From: an uncultured Alphaproteobacteria bacterium
GTDB lineage: Bacteria; Pseudomonadota; Alphaproteobacteria; Rhizobiales; Rhizobiaceae
NCBI GenBank assembly: GCA_929200315.1
Contig: CAKMZB010000005.1
Location: 118,534-182,533 of the forward strand
Reading direction: 5' to 3'
DNA: 64,000 nucleotides
The translations under genes and the position numbers were made by a program. The notes under the pieces are model-generated. The model was not told the DNA's origin and searched no databases. It saw nothing but the letters and a program-made list of their open reading frames with translations. Shown piece by piece: positions 53,224-62,133 of this stretch (within the stretch, counting starts at the first letter, position 1; each line of letters opens with the position of its first letter).

Positions 53224-54003
53224 TTAAACCGAGCGCTCGTTTATATAAGGCGCATTCTTAGGCGGGACGGTGCGTGGCAACCGTCTTTTGCGACGCTTAC
53301 GACCGGCGATAATATTGATCGCTTCCACCAGAACCGAAAAGCCCATTGCAGCGTAGATATATCCGCGCGGAATGTGGAAGCCGAGACCGTCCGCCACCAG
53401 TGAAACTCCGATAAGCAAGAGAAAGGCAAGCGCCAGCATCTTGGTGGTCGGATGGCGGCGAATGAAGTCTGCTATTGTGCCGGAAGCGATAAACATCACC
53501 GCAACAGCCACCGTCACCGCCGCGATCATCACCACCAACTGCTCGGCCATACCGATGGCTGTGATGATGCTGTCAACGGAGAACACCATGTCGATAATAA
53601 TGATCTGAAAAATGATGGCAGAGAAAGAAAGTCCAGCTTTGCGATAGGCCTCTTCTTCTTCCGTTTCGCCCTCGATTTCCTCGTGGATTTCAGCTGTTGC
53701 CTTATAAAGCAGGAACACCCCACCCCCCATCAGGATGATGTCGCGCCAGGAAAAGCCCTGTCCAAACAGCACAAAAACATCTTCCTTCAGCCCAATAATC
53801 CAAGTTAGCACAAAGAGCAGCGCGATACGGAAAATGAGTGCAAGGGCAAGACCAATCTTACGGGCGCGCTCAGCCTCATCGCGCGGAAGTCGGTTTACGA
53901 TCACAGATATGAAGACAATGTTGTCGATGCCGAGCACGATTTCCATCATCGTGAGGGTGGCAAAGCTCGCCCAGACTGCAGGGTCATAGAGCAGTTCGAA
54001 CAT
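53224..54003 (-). CDS. TerC-family integral membrane protein
   Basis: The 259-residue protein has about seven helices and the family's two acidic membrane motifs: MMEIVLGIDNIVFIS near residues 18-32, which contains the Glu and Asp pair, and DMVFSVDSIITAIG near 136-149. TerC-type proteins are linked to metal ion (Mn or Ca) export or to metalation of exported proteins and tellurite resistance. The ATG at 54003 has AGGAGG 8 bases upstream, so a longer frame is rejected. It lies downstream of pcs in the same direction. Confidence 0.92.
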   Translation of the reverse strand: MFELLYDPAVWASFATLTMMEIVLGIDNIVFISVIVNRLPRDEAERARKIGLALALIFRIALLFVLTWIIGLKEDVFVLFGQGFSWRDIILMGGGVFLLYKATAEIHEEIEGETEEEEAYRKAGLSFSAIIFQIIIIDMVFSVDSIITAIGMAEQLVVMIAAVTVAVAVMFIASGTIADFIRRHPTTKMLALAFLLLIGVSLVADGLGFHIPRGYIYAAMGFSVLVEAINIIAGRKRRKRRLPRTVPPKNAPYINERSV

Positions 54004-54032
54004 GACAAGGCCTCCTGAACCGGCGATGCAGC

Positions 54033-54746
54033 TTACTGCACAGCGCCCTTCAATTGGAGGACAGCGCCGATACAATAGAGATAGAGCCCACTAACCGTGA
54101 TGCCGATCACAACAACTGTCGGTACACCAAGGCCGAAATAGCCGTCATAGAGCGCAATCCCACCGCAGATGGACCAAACGGCGAAGACTGAGAGTGTCAA
54201 AGGCCGCCAGACCTTTACGCGCACAGGATGAACGAAAAGGATCGGCGAAAAGGTAAGGATCGCAGAGACCAGCACCACGGCAAAGGCGATGTACCAATTG
54301 GGCTCGATTACCCAGAGTGTGAAAACGAGCATGTTCCAGCAGATCGGGAAGCCGACAAAGCAATTGGAACGACTCTTCATGCGCGTGTCGGCATAGTAGA
54401 TTGCGCTGGTGCAAACGATCAACGCAGCGCTAGCGAATGACCAATATTCCGACAGAAACCCACTCTGGTAGAGCGCAAAGGCCGGAATAAGCGCGAAAGT
54501 GACATAGTCAATGATGTTGTCGAGCGTCTCACCCGACCAATTGGGCAGCACGGATTTGACGTTGAAGTAGCGCGCCAGCGGTCCGTCGAGGCCATCAACA
54601 GCAAGGGCAACGCCAAGCCAGAACCACATCGCTGTAAAACGGCTCTCCGCCGCCGCGACCAGGGCCAAAAAGGCCCAAAACGCGCCGGACGCCGTAAAAA
54701 TGTGCACCGCAAAAGCGATAAAGGGGCTATGACGAGGGACAGCCAT
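54033..54746 (-). CDS. pcs: Phosphatidylcholine synthase
   Basis: The 237-residue membrane protein has about eight helices and the CDP-alcohol phosphotransferase core. D-G-LDGPLAR near residues 52-60, followed by VLPNWSGETLDNIIDYVT near 69-86, gives the aspartates that bind CDP and metal. The motif layout with NWSG...LDN.IDYVT is that of bacterial phosphatidylcholine synthase, which joins choline directly to CDP-diacylglycerol, a pathway largely confined to bacteria that interact with eukaryotes. The ATG at 54746 fits the usual start; a longer frame adds 16 residues without support. It is 29 bp upstream of terC. Confidence 0.93.
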   Translation of the reverse strand: MAVPRHSPFIAFAVHIFTASGAFWAFLALVAAAESRFTAMWFWLGVALAVDGLDGPLARYFNVKSVLPNWSGETLDNIIDYVTFALIPAFALYQSGFLSEYWSFASAALIVCTSAIYYADTRMKSRSNCFVGFPICWNMLVFTLWVIEPNWYIAFAVVLVSAILTFSPILFVHPVRVKVWRPLTLSVFAVWSICGGIALYDGYFGLGVPTVVVIGITVSGLYLYCIGAVLQLKGAVQ

Positions 54747-54995
54747 ATCAGGCGATTGCCCAGCAAGGCCGGAACCGCCGGCACATCGAAACACTCATCA
54801 CCCAATCCAATTCACGCATGGCAACCAACAAAAGATGAGGATCGCATTTATCCCCCAGGCTCACCGCGACATTATGGCCTTTGCAAAGAGACCTGTCACG
54901 ACCCCGCGAGCCGCGCGGGGTGGCTGTGCAAATTTGTCCTCTTTTTTTGACGTCCGGCAAGGACCACTTTGAGCGCGAACCAGCAAGGAGGCACC

Positions 54996-56189
54996 ATGAC
55001 CGCAGAGAAACAGGTTGACTTTGCCATTATCGGCGGCGGTCTCGTCGGACTGATGGCGGCCCACGAGATTGCCACGATCGGTCAGGGATCGGTCGCGCTC
55101 ATTGCTCCTGCACCGTCTGCAAAGGACGGGCGAACAACCGCGATGCTTATGCCCACCGTAGAGCGGTTGAAGGCCTATGGGGTCTGGGACGAAGTGCAGA
55201 CGCTCAGCGCGCCGCTGCGCACCATGCGCCTGATCGACGGCTCCCGTCGCCTGCTGCGAGCCCCCCTGACGGAGTTTGAGGCTCTGGAGCTTTGTGTTGA
55301 GGCTTTCGGTTACAACGTACCCAACGCTAAGATGACCGCGCTTCTGGAAGAGAAGCTGCCAGCAGACGTCAAGCGCATCACAGCCACCGTCCACTCTGCT
55401 TTGTGCGAGGCTGGCGGGGTTACGTTGCGGCTCGACAATGGTGAAACATTAAGAGCTGGGATGGCGATTGCTGCCGATGGCAAAGACTCGCTCCTGCGAG
55501 AGGCCGCCGGGATCACCCTTCGCCAATGGGACTACCCGCAGACGGCGCTGGTGACGAATATGCATCACACGCTGCCCCACAATGATGTTTCGACGGAATT
55601 TCACACCGAAACCGGCCCCTTCACCGTCGTCCCTCTGCCCCCAAAAAACGGCGCGCGATGCCGCTCCAGCCTCGTCTGGGTGGTGCGACCGGAGCAGGCC
55701 AAAACGATCCTTGCAGAAACCGAAGGCGACCTTGCACGGATCATTGAGCAAAAAATGCAATCAATCCTGGGCCGGGTCGAGCTGGAAATGCCACTTCAGA
55801 CTTTCCCGCTCTCCGGTCAAACGGCCAATGCCTTTGCGGCAAACGGCGTCGCGCTGGTGGGAGAAGCAGCGCATGTCTTTCCGCCCATCGGAGCACAAGG
55901 GTTCAATCTGGGTGTGCGGGACGTTGTGGCACTGGCCAAAGCTCTTGCCGACGACCGTACCGACCCACTCCCCGCGTATTCCCGCGCGCGGCAACTGGAC
56001 ATCAACGGCCACACCTTTGGTGTTGACCTGCTGAACCGTTCGCTGCTCACCGACTTCCTCCCCGTTCAGGCTGCCAGAACCGCGGGGATGGCAACCCTTG
56101 GGGCATTCCCATGGCTGCGCAAGACACTCATGCGGCGGATGATGGGGGTTAGCTCGGGAACAGATCCGGCGGCAGAACCCCAGATGTGA
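54996..56189 (+). CDS. UbiH/UbiF-family FAD-dependent monooxygenase
   Basis: The 397-residue flavoprotein has the N-terminal FAD motif FAIIGGGLVGLMAAHEIA near residues 8-25, the ADGKDSLLRE motif near 155-164 and the C-terminal GEAAHVFPPIGAQGFNLGVRD near 288-308 that binds the flavin ribityl chain. The family hydroxylates ubiquinone precursors. The ATG at 54996 has GGAGG at optimal spacing, preferred over a TTG at 54969. Its last 41 bp overlap the end of the convergent AEC carrier gene. Which ring position it hydroxylates cannot be read here. Confidence 0.9.
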   Translation: MTAEKQVDFAIIGGGLVGLMAAHEIATIGQGSVALIAPAPSAKDGRTTAMLMPTVERLKAYGVWDEVQTLSAPLRTMRLIDGSRRLLRAPLTEFEALELCVEAFGYNVPNAKMTALLEEKLPADVKRITATVHSALCEAGGVTLRLDNGETLRAGMAIAADGKDSLLREAAGITLRQWDYPQTALVTNMHHTLPHNDVSTEFHTETGPFTVVPLPPKNGARCRSSLVWVVRPEQAKTILAETEGDLARIIEQKMQSILGRVELEMPLQTFPLSGQTANAFAANGVALVGEAAHVFPPIGAQGFNLGVRDVVALAKALADDRTDPLPAYSRARQLDINGHTFGVDLLNRSLLTDFLPVQAARTAGMATLGAFPWLRKTLMRRMMGVSSGTDPAAEPQM

Positions 56190-57117
56190 TCGCGTAAAGT
56201 AGTCCGGTCACGGTGAAGATCGAGATCACCGTCGTTGCGATTACCATGCTCGACGCCCGCGCCACCCAGACCCCGTATTGCTGGGCGATGACGAAGACAT
56301 TTGTTGCCGTCGGCAACGCGGCAAGCAGCACCGCCGTATAGACCCAGACCGGTTCGAAATCCCCGATCCAGCTCAAGATCACGTAAACGATTACGGGATG
56401 GATCAGCAGTTTTGCCGGTACCAAAAAGCCAACAACCTTGGGAATACGTCCACGGTCAGCCAGCGCCACTGTCACGCCCATGGCAAATAGCGCGCAGGGG
56501 GCCGCAGCACCTTGCAGGTAAGTCAGCATCCGACCAACAGCCTGTGGCGGCTGCCATTCCAGCACCGCAGCCCCAACGCCCACGATAGTTGCCAGAATGA
56601 AGGGGTGCGTGAAAATGCGCATGAAGACCTGCCAGGTGACTTTCCAGGCCTTTTCCTTCCCGTCCCCGCCAGAAAGCGCCATCAGCAGCGGAGCCATAAC
56701 GAAATGCAGCGTGTTGTCGAAGCAGAAAATCAGAGCGACCGGCACAATGGACGGTTCACCAAAGGCAGCAATGGCAATGCCCGGTCCCATATAACCAATG
56801 TTGCCATAGGCTCCAGCGAGACCCTGGATCGTACTTTCGGGAATATCGCCTTTGGAGCCGAAAACACCAACGCAAAAGCACAAGGAGAACGTGATGTAGG
56901 TCGCCAGCGTCGCACCAAAGATGAAACCCCAATTGGTCAACTCTTCAACGGCTGTCTGAGACAGCAAATTGAAGAACAAGGCCGGCAGTGCGATATAGAT
57001 GATGAAGATATTCATCCAGGCGAGACCGCCGGCGTCGATCTTCCAAATCTTCGCTGCCGCCACGCCAAGCCCGATCAGCCCGAAGAACGGTAGGGCCATC
57101 GACAGCACTTCGCTCAT
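56149..57117 (-). CDS. AEC-family (auxin efflux carrier-like) transporter
   Basis: The 322-residue protein has about ten helices in two bundles of five. The GLAGAYGNIGYMGPGIAI segment near residues 98-115 and GAAAPCALFAMGVTVAL near 202-218 are the crossover regions of the AEC family. Bacterial members move dicarboxylates such as malate or malonate. The ATG at 57117 is clear. The 3' end overlaps the UbiH-like gene by 41 bp, tail to tail. The next gene on the right, hspQ, is divergent. Confidence 0.88.
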   Translation of the reverse strand: MSEVLSMALPFFGLIGLGVAAAKIWKIDAGGLAWMNIFIIYIALPALFFNLLSQTAVEELTNWGFIFGATLATYITFSLCFCVGVFGSKGDIPESTIQGLAGAYGNIGYMGPGIAIAAFGEPSIVPVALIFCFDNTLHFVMAPLLMALSGGDGKEKAWKVTWQVFMRIFTHPFILATIVGVGAAVLEWQPPQAVGRMLTYLQGAAAPCALFAMGVTVALADRGRIPKVVGFLVPAKLLIHPVIVYVILSWIGDFEPVWVYTAVLLAALPTATNVFVIAQQYGVWVARASSMVIATTVISIFTVTGLLYAITSGVLPPDLFPS

Positions 57118-57226
57118 GCAGCAGCTCCCTCGACCGCCTTCATTTGGCGCGCGTTAAACGCCGCGATCGGGCCTCACGCAAGCCCGCTTGAGCAAACTGC
57201 GCGACTCATGCGATATTGGAGCCACA

Positions 57227-57574
57227 ATGAACGAGATCAGCACACCCACCATCCGCATCGCGAAATTCCAGATCGGCGATGTCGTCAAACACCGCATCTA
57301 TCCGTTCCGAGGTGTGGTGTTTGATGTTGATCCGGTTTTCGACAACACCGATGAATGGTACGATTCCATTCCAGTTGACGTGCGCCCGCGCAAAGACCAG
57401 CCGTTCTACCATCTCTTCGCCGAAAATGATGAGAGTGAATACGTGGCCTATGTGTCGGAGCAGAACCTTCTGCGCGACCATGACGACATCCCATTGCGCC
57501 ACCCACAGATCGACGAAATGTTCAGCACTGATTCTCAAGGGCGATATGTCGAGCGGGAGCCGAACCGGCACTAA
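57227..57574 (+). CDS. hspQ: Heat shock protein HspQ
   Basis: The 115-residue protein matches HspQ (YccV). It has KFQIGDVVKHRIYPFRGVVFDVDPVFDN across residues about 13-40, the DEWYDSIP motif near 43, and KDQPFYHLFAENDESEYVAYVSEQNLL across 56-82. HspQ is a small hemimethylated-DNA-binding-fold protein that stimulates degradation of some targets by Lon and helps keep DnaA levels low. The ATG at 57227 has GGAG six bases upstream. It is monocistronic and followed by a strong terminator. I see no heat-shock promoter that I can defend. Confidence 0.93.
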   Translation: MNEISTPTIRIAKFQIGDVVKHRIYPFRGVVFDVDPVFDNTDEWYDSIPVDVRPRKDQPFYHLFAENDESEYVAYVSEQNLLRDHDDIPLRHPQIDEMFSTDSQGRYVEREPNRH

Positions 57575-57593
57575 GTCTTTGGCAGCGCAAACA

Positions 57594-57629
57594 AAAAGGC
57601 CGCCGCACAGTTAAATGCGGCGGCCTTTT
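57594..57629. terminator. Bidirectional Rho-independent terminator
   Basis: AAAGGCCGCCGCA and TGCGGCGGCCTTT form a perfect 13-bp stem with an 8-base loop, flanked by A-run and T-run. It separates the convergent hspQ and ialB-like genes and can end both transcripts. Confidence 0.92.
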
Positions 57630-57653
57630 GTGTATTGGGTTTAGAAAATCGAC

Positions 57654-58274
57654 CTAGTTGCCAGACTTGGCACGCTCCTGCGCTTCCCGCAGCCTCTGTC
57701 TGGTAGCTTCAGCTTCATTTTCAAGCCCATCGGCAATTTCCTTGTTGCGGGATTCGACCTCATTTGCCTTCAATGGCGGACCGTCAAAGGCGGCGGTGAA
57801 GCCCTTAAGCGTCACCTTTACGGGATTTGCCTGGTTGCGGAAGTTGGTGGATGTAAGCGTCAATTCTCCACCGTTTTTAAGCGCCTGGATTAGGTTATCT
57901 TCCAGCGGAATTTCCGCCGTGCAGCGATCCGGTAGGCAAACGGAATAGGGCAGCGCGTTTTCTGCGCCATTGTCGATCTTCACCTTTACACCGGCAGGCA
58001 CGAAACGACCGGAAGGCACGGCGACCTGGAAGATCTTGCGATTCGTCTGGCCTGTGGAGCTGAGCAGGTTAACCGCAGTCACGAGTTGGTTCGTCGGCGT
58101 GACGATGGTGAACTGCACAACACAGATGTCGTTCTCGCCTGCCTTTGAACATATCTTCGCCCACTGCTGAGCCCGGCGTTCCTGCGTGTTTGCTGCGCCG
58201 GTAAGGCCGAACGTCGCCGCGGCGAAGGCGCTTGCCGCTACAAACGCCGCACGGGTTGTTGATTTGAAATTCAT
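57654..58274 (-). CDS. IalB-family periplasmic protein
   Basis: The 206-residue protein has a signal peptide (about 1-30) and the invasion-associated locus B domain. It shows WAKICSKAGENDICVVQF near residues 38-55, with a cysteine pair, VPSGRFVPAGVKVKIDNG near 84-101, and YSVCLPDRCTAEIPL near 108-122 with a second cysteine pair. A charged, helical C-terminal tail (about 165-206) should form a coiled coil. The family was named in Bartonella but is common in free-living alphaproteobacteria, where its role is unknown. The ATG at 58274 is clear. Confidence 0.9.
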   Translation of the reverse strand: MNFKSTTRAAFVAASAFAAATFGLTGAANTQERRAQQWAKICSKAGENDICVVQFTIVTPTNQLVTAVNLLSSTGQTNRKIFQVAVPSGRFVPAGVKVKIDNGAENALPYSVCLPDRCTAEIPLEDNLIQALKNGGELTLTSTNFRNQANPVKVTLKGFTAAFDGPPLKANEVESRNKEIADGLENEAEATRQRLREAQERAKSGN

Positions 58275-58445
58275 AGATCATTCCCAGTTTAACGTGGCCC
58301 GTCGGTCGGGCTGTTCACCACGGCTTTAGCCACGGCTGGCGCGGCGCTGCAATCCCCATCAATTGCGGCGCGAGAAAAGCGTCCCCTCTATGCTACATTG
58401 ATATCGATGGTCGAATCGAACTCTACTGCCCCTTGGAGACTTTCA

Positions 58446-60275
58446 ATGCTGCGCTTCTTGACGGCCTTCATTATGGCCCTTTCGCTCGCTCAAGTGGCGA
58501 ATGGTGCAGAAATGAACCATGGCCTTGCCATGCGCGGTAATCCGGCGCTTCCCGCAAACTTTACCCACCTGCCATACGCGAATCCCGACGCGCCAAAGGG
58601 CGGCAAACTGGTCTATGGCGTGTTTGGCACATTTGACGACCTCAATCCGTTCGACATTCAAAGCATCCGCACCGGCGCGCGCGGGCTTTGGGATCCGGTC
58701 TTCGGAAATCTCGTATTTGAAGCGCTGATGAAACGTTCGCGGGATGAGCCTTTTACGCTTTACGGGCTGGTCGCAGAAAGAGTTTCGATGTCGGAAGATC
58801 GTTCGACCATTGAATTCTTCCTGAACCCCGAGGCGCGTTTTTCAGATGGCGAGGCAATCACTGCCGATGACGTGATTTTTACCTTCGAACTTCTCGCCGA
58901 AAAGGGTCGCCCCACCTATTCCAGCCGGATGCGGCAGGTGGAAAAGTTGGAGAAAACCGGCCCACTTTCCGTCAAGGTGACCTTTAACGAGCGCGCCTCG
59001 CGGGAAACGCCGCTCCTTTTTGCGCTTATGCCGGTGCTTCCCAAACATGCAACAGACGTTGAAGGCTTTGGTCGCACGACCATCGAAATTCCGGTCGCGT
59101 CAGGCCCCTATCTGGTGACCAAGGTCGATCCGGGAAACCGCATCACCTACACTCACGACCCCAATTATTGGGGCAAAGATCTGCCGGTGAACCGCGGGTT
59201 CCATAATTTTGAGACCATTCAGGTCGACTATTTCCGCTCCTCAACGGCGCAATTTGAAGCCTTCAAGAAGGGCCTCTTCGACATTTACCCGGAAAACAGT
59301 CCCGCCAAATGGCGCACAGCTTATGACTTTCCCGCCGTGGATGATGGCCGGGTGGAGAAAGTCGCGTTCCAGAACCGCACACCGAGCGGGATGCTCGGTT
59401 TCGTTTTCAACACCCGCCGTCCGGCCTTTGAAAACCGCAATGTGCGCAAGGCTCTGGCCATGCTGTTTGATTTTGAATGGGCGAATGAGAACCTCTTTTT
59501 CGATGCTTATCAACGCACTAGTTCTTATTGGCAAAACAGTTCATTATCGTCATTAGATAATCCAATAAATGAACAAGAACGCGCCCTACTGGGTAGTGAT
59601 GCGGCCAACCTGCCAGACGACATCCTTGATGGCAGCTATCGTACACCCGTTGCTGATGGAACGGGTCGGGACCGCACGATTCTGCGCGAGGCACTCGGGA
59701 TTTTGCGCGGTGAAGGTTACTCGCTCCAGGGCCGCCAAATGGTCAATGCGGACGGTGAGCCGCTTTCCTTTGAGCTTCTCATTGCCGGTGACGTTGGCAT
59801 TAGCGGGCAGGACATTGAGCGCCTTGCCCTCTCCTACCAGCAGACTGCTGCAAAACTCGGCATCCAGATCGATATTCGCCTGGTGGACGACGCGCAGTAT
59901 CAGGCGCGCAAGGGTTCATTCGACTACGACATGACTGTTGCCCGCTACTCCTCATCCCTTTCCCCCGGCACGGAGCAGACATTACGTTGGGGCTCGGCCT
60001 CGCAGGATATGGAAGGCTCCTTCAATTTCGCCGGAACCGCTGATCCGCTGCTGGACCGACTGATCGATGCCATGCTTGCTGCCGACAGCGAAGAAACTTT
60101 CACCGCAGCAGTACGGGCCTACGACAGGGCTCTGATTGCCGGCCATTATGTCGTTCCACTTTATCATCTGCCCGAAACGCGCATGGCCTATTGGACCGAG
60201 CGCATCGCGCGGCCGCAGACCACACCACTCTACGGCCCGCAATTTGAAACCTGGTGGTCGGAGACCGTGCAATGA
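58446..60275 (+). CDS. Family 5 extracellular solute-binding protein (YejA/OppA-like)
   Basis: The 609-residue protein has a signal peptide (MLRFLTAFIMALSLAQ, cleaved after ANG near 21). It has YANPDAPKGGKLVYGVFGTFDDLNP, split as YANPDAPKGG near 39 and GTFDDLNPF near 54, DAPFTL-like core motifs, RFSDGEAITADDVIFTFE near 133-150 and a C-terminal domain with LPETRMAYW near 582. Family 5 receptors feed peptide or microcin-type ABC importers, and this one most resembles YejA. The ATG at 58446 has GGAG eight bases upstream. No permease or ATPase genes adjoin it. Near 59518-59585 the codons become unusually AT-rich. Confidence 0.87.
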   Translation: MLRFLTAFIMALSLAQVANGAEMNHGLAMRGNPALPANFTHLPYANPDAPKGGKLVYGVFGTFDDLNPFDIQSIRTGARGLWDPVFGNLVFEALMKRSRDEPFTLYGLVAERVSMSEDRSTIEFFLNPEARFSDGEAITADDVIFTFELLAEKGRPTYSSRMRQVEKLEKTGPLSVKVTFNERASRETPLLFALMPVLPKHATDVEGFGRTTIEIPVASGPYLVTKVDPGNRITYTHDPNYWGKDLPVNRGFHNFETIQVDYFRSSTAQFEAFKKGLFDIYPENSPAKWRTAYDFPAVDDGRVEKVAFQNRTPSGMLGFVFNTRRPAFENRNVRKALAMLFDFEWANENLFFDAYQRTSSYWQNSSLSSLDNPINEQERALLGSDAANLPDDILDGSYRTPVADGTGRDRTILREALGILRGEGYSLQGRQMVNADGEPLSFELLIAGDVGISGQDIERLALSYQQTAAKLGIQIDIRLVDDAQYQARKGSFDYDMTVARYSSSLSPGTEQTLRWGSASQDMEGSFNFAGTADPLLDRLIDAMLAADSEETFTAAVRAYDRALIAGHYVVPLYHLPETRMAYWTERIARPQTTPLYGPQFETWWSETVQ

Positions 60276-60922
60276 ACGTTCAAATCGACATCGTGTCCGA
60301 TGTGATGTGCCCATGGTGCTACATTGGCAAACGCAAGTTGGAGGAGGCTCTTGGCGACCTGGAAGGCATAGACGTCTCCATCCGCTGGCGACCCTACCAG
60401 CTCGACCCGACCCTGCCGCCGGAAGGCCGCGATCGGCGGGAATACCTGGAAAACAAGTTCGGCGGACCGGAGCGTGCCACGGAGATATATGCAAATATCG
60501 AGGCTGCGGGCCGCAACGAAGGGCTCGATTTCAACTTTTCCAAAATCGCCGTCTCCCCCAACACGCTCGACGCCCACCGCCTGATCCGCTGGGCCGCCAA
60601 CGAGAGTGAAGAAGTGCAAAACGTCGTTGTAGAGAAGCTCTTCAAACTTTTCTTCATGGATGGTGTGAATGTGGGCGACCACACGGTACTTATAGATGTC
60701 GCACGGGAAGCGGGGATGGATGCTGCTGTTGTGGAGTCGCTCCTTCCAACAGACAAGGACCGCGACGCTGTCAGCCAGGAGATCGAAACCGCCCGCCAAA
60801 TGGGTGTTACCGGCGTTCCCTGTTTCATTGTTGACCAGAAATACGCCTTGATGGGCGCACAGCCCGCCGAGCAGATCAAAGCTGCCATTCACCAAGCTGT
60901 CAACGAAGCGAAAACTAGCTGA
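60272..60922 (+). CDS. DsbA-family oxidoreductase (FrnE-like)
   Basis: The 216-residue protein has a thioredoxin fold with helical insertion. It begins MNVQIDIVSDVMCPWCYIG with the redox pair C13-P-W-C16, contains RWRPYQLDP near 40-48 and PNTLDAHRLIRWA near 92-104, and has TGVPCFIVDQKYALMGAQP near 173-191, including the cis-proline. There is no signal peptide, so it acts in the cytoplasm, unlike periplasmic DsbA. FrnE-type proteins isomerise disulfides or handle polyketide or thiol substrates. The ATG at 60272 overlaps the upstream stop in ATGA. Its end overlaps the convergent aminotransferase by 8 bp. Confidence 0.9.
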   Translation: MNVQIDIVSDVMCPWCYIGKRKLEEALGDLEGIDVSIRWRPYQLDPTLPPEGRDRREYLENKFGGPERATEIYANIEAAGRNEGLDFNFSKIAVSPNTLDAHRLIRWAANESEEVQNVVVEKLFKLFFMDGVNVGDHTVLIDVAREAGMDAAVVESLLPTDKDRDAVSQEIETARQMGVTGVPCFIVDQKYALMGAQPAEQIKAAIHQAVNEAKTS

Positions 60923-62099
60923 GGAAAGCTTTCAGGCGGTCTAACGCCGTGCTGACTTCCGCGCCCGACCCGGCGTAAGAGAGCCGCACGGTCTCGTGCC
61001 CCCGCTCGAGGTCAAAATCGAGGCCCGGGGTGATGGCAACTTTGGCTTCGTCCAACAAGGTGCGTGCGAATTCCATCGTATCGCCAACCCGCGCCGGGGC
61101 CTTGGCGTAAATATAGAAGGCCCCATCCCCGGGTGCGATTTCCCTAAAACCGAGTTGCGGGAGCCGTTTCATCAGCATGGCGCGGTTTGTTTCATATTGC
61201 GCTTTAACGGCATCCAGCGCTGGTGCCTTATCGTTCAGAGCCGCGGTCGCCGCGATCTGCGACAGATCAGGTGCGGAAATGTAAAGGCTCTGGCCGAGCC
61301 GCTCGACCGGGCGAACCAACTTTTCCGGCAGGATGAGCCAGCCAATGCGCCAGCCGGTCATGCAGTAATATTTGGAGAAGGAGTTCACGATGATCGCATC
61401 ATCGCTGCGCTCCAGCGCAGTTGCCTGGCGTGGCGCGCCAGGGAAAGTTAAGCCGTGATAAATCTCGTCTGAAATGAATTGCGTGCCATTGGCCTGGCAC
61501 CAATCGACAATCTCAAAAAGCGCCTCCGGCGTCAGCATTGTGCCGGTCGGGTTGGCAGGGCTCGCGATGAGCAGGGCGTCGAGCGGTCCGGCTTTGTCCA
61601 GCATGGCCGGGGTTACGGTGTGGCGGTCTTCAAAATGCGTTTCGATCTCTACCGCCGTCATACCCAGCGCCCTGATGATGTTGCGGTAAGCCGGATAGCC
61701 CGGCCTTGCGATCCCCACACGCGCACCGCAGTCGAGACAGGCAAGGAAGGACAGCGCAAAGCCCGCCGATGAACCGGTCGTAACAACCACGCGGTTCGGT
61801 GCGACCTCCACACCATAGGTTTTGGAATAGTGCCGCGAGAGTGCCTCGCGCAGTTCCCGGCGGCCTCCCGCATCGGTATAGCCGAGCCTGCCATCAACCA
61901 ACGCCCGTCGAGCCGCTTCAAGTGCCGGAGCAGGTGCCGGGGCGGCGGGCTGGCCAACGCAAAGCATCGCAACGTCCTGCCCGGCCTCTACCAATTCATT
62001 GGCGCGGGCAAGAATGTCCATTGCGTGGAACGGTTCCACAGCGGACCGCTCAGAGATAAGCTCGCGCAAAGGTGTAGGGAGTGTGGCGGAAAAGGTCAT
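60915..62099 (-). CDS. Pyridoxal-phosphate aminotransferase (class I/II)
   Basis: The 394-residue fold-type I enzyme has a typical opening (LISERSAVEPFHAMDILARANEL split around residue 15-35), the CVGQPAAPAPAP motif near 47, GLGYTDAGG-like substrate segment near 77, the ASPANPTGTML loop near 179-189 with the conserved Asn-Pro-Thr-Gly, and the Schiff-base lysine in NSFSKYYCMTGWRIGW near 238-253. A C-terminal arginine in TVRLSYAGS near 369 should bind the substrate carboxylate. It probably transaminates an aspartate, alanine or aromatic amino acid; the specificity is not clear. The ATG at 62099 is the only good start. Confidence 0.9.
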   Translation of the reverse strand: MTFSATLPTPLRELISERSAVEPFHAMDILARANELVEAGQDVAMLCVGQPAAPAPAPALEAARRALVDGRLGYTDAGGRRELREALSRHYSKTYGVEVAPNRVVVTTGSSAGFALSFLACLDCGARVGIARPGYPAYRNIIRALGMTAVEIETHFEDRHTVTPAMLDKAGPLDALLIASPANPTGTMLTPEALFEIVDWCQANGTQFISDEIYHGLTFPGAPRQATALERSDDAIIVNSFSKYYCMTGWRIGWLILPEKLVRPVERLGQSLYISAPDLSQIAATAALNDKAPALDAVKAQYETNRAMLMKRLPQLGFREIAPGDGAFYIYAKAPARVGDTMEFARTLLDEAKVAITPGLDFDLERGHETVRLSYAGSGAEVSTALDRLKAFLS

Positions 62100-62133
62100 G
62101 GAACGGCCCGATTGGTCGGTCTAAGAAGAAGCC

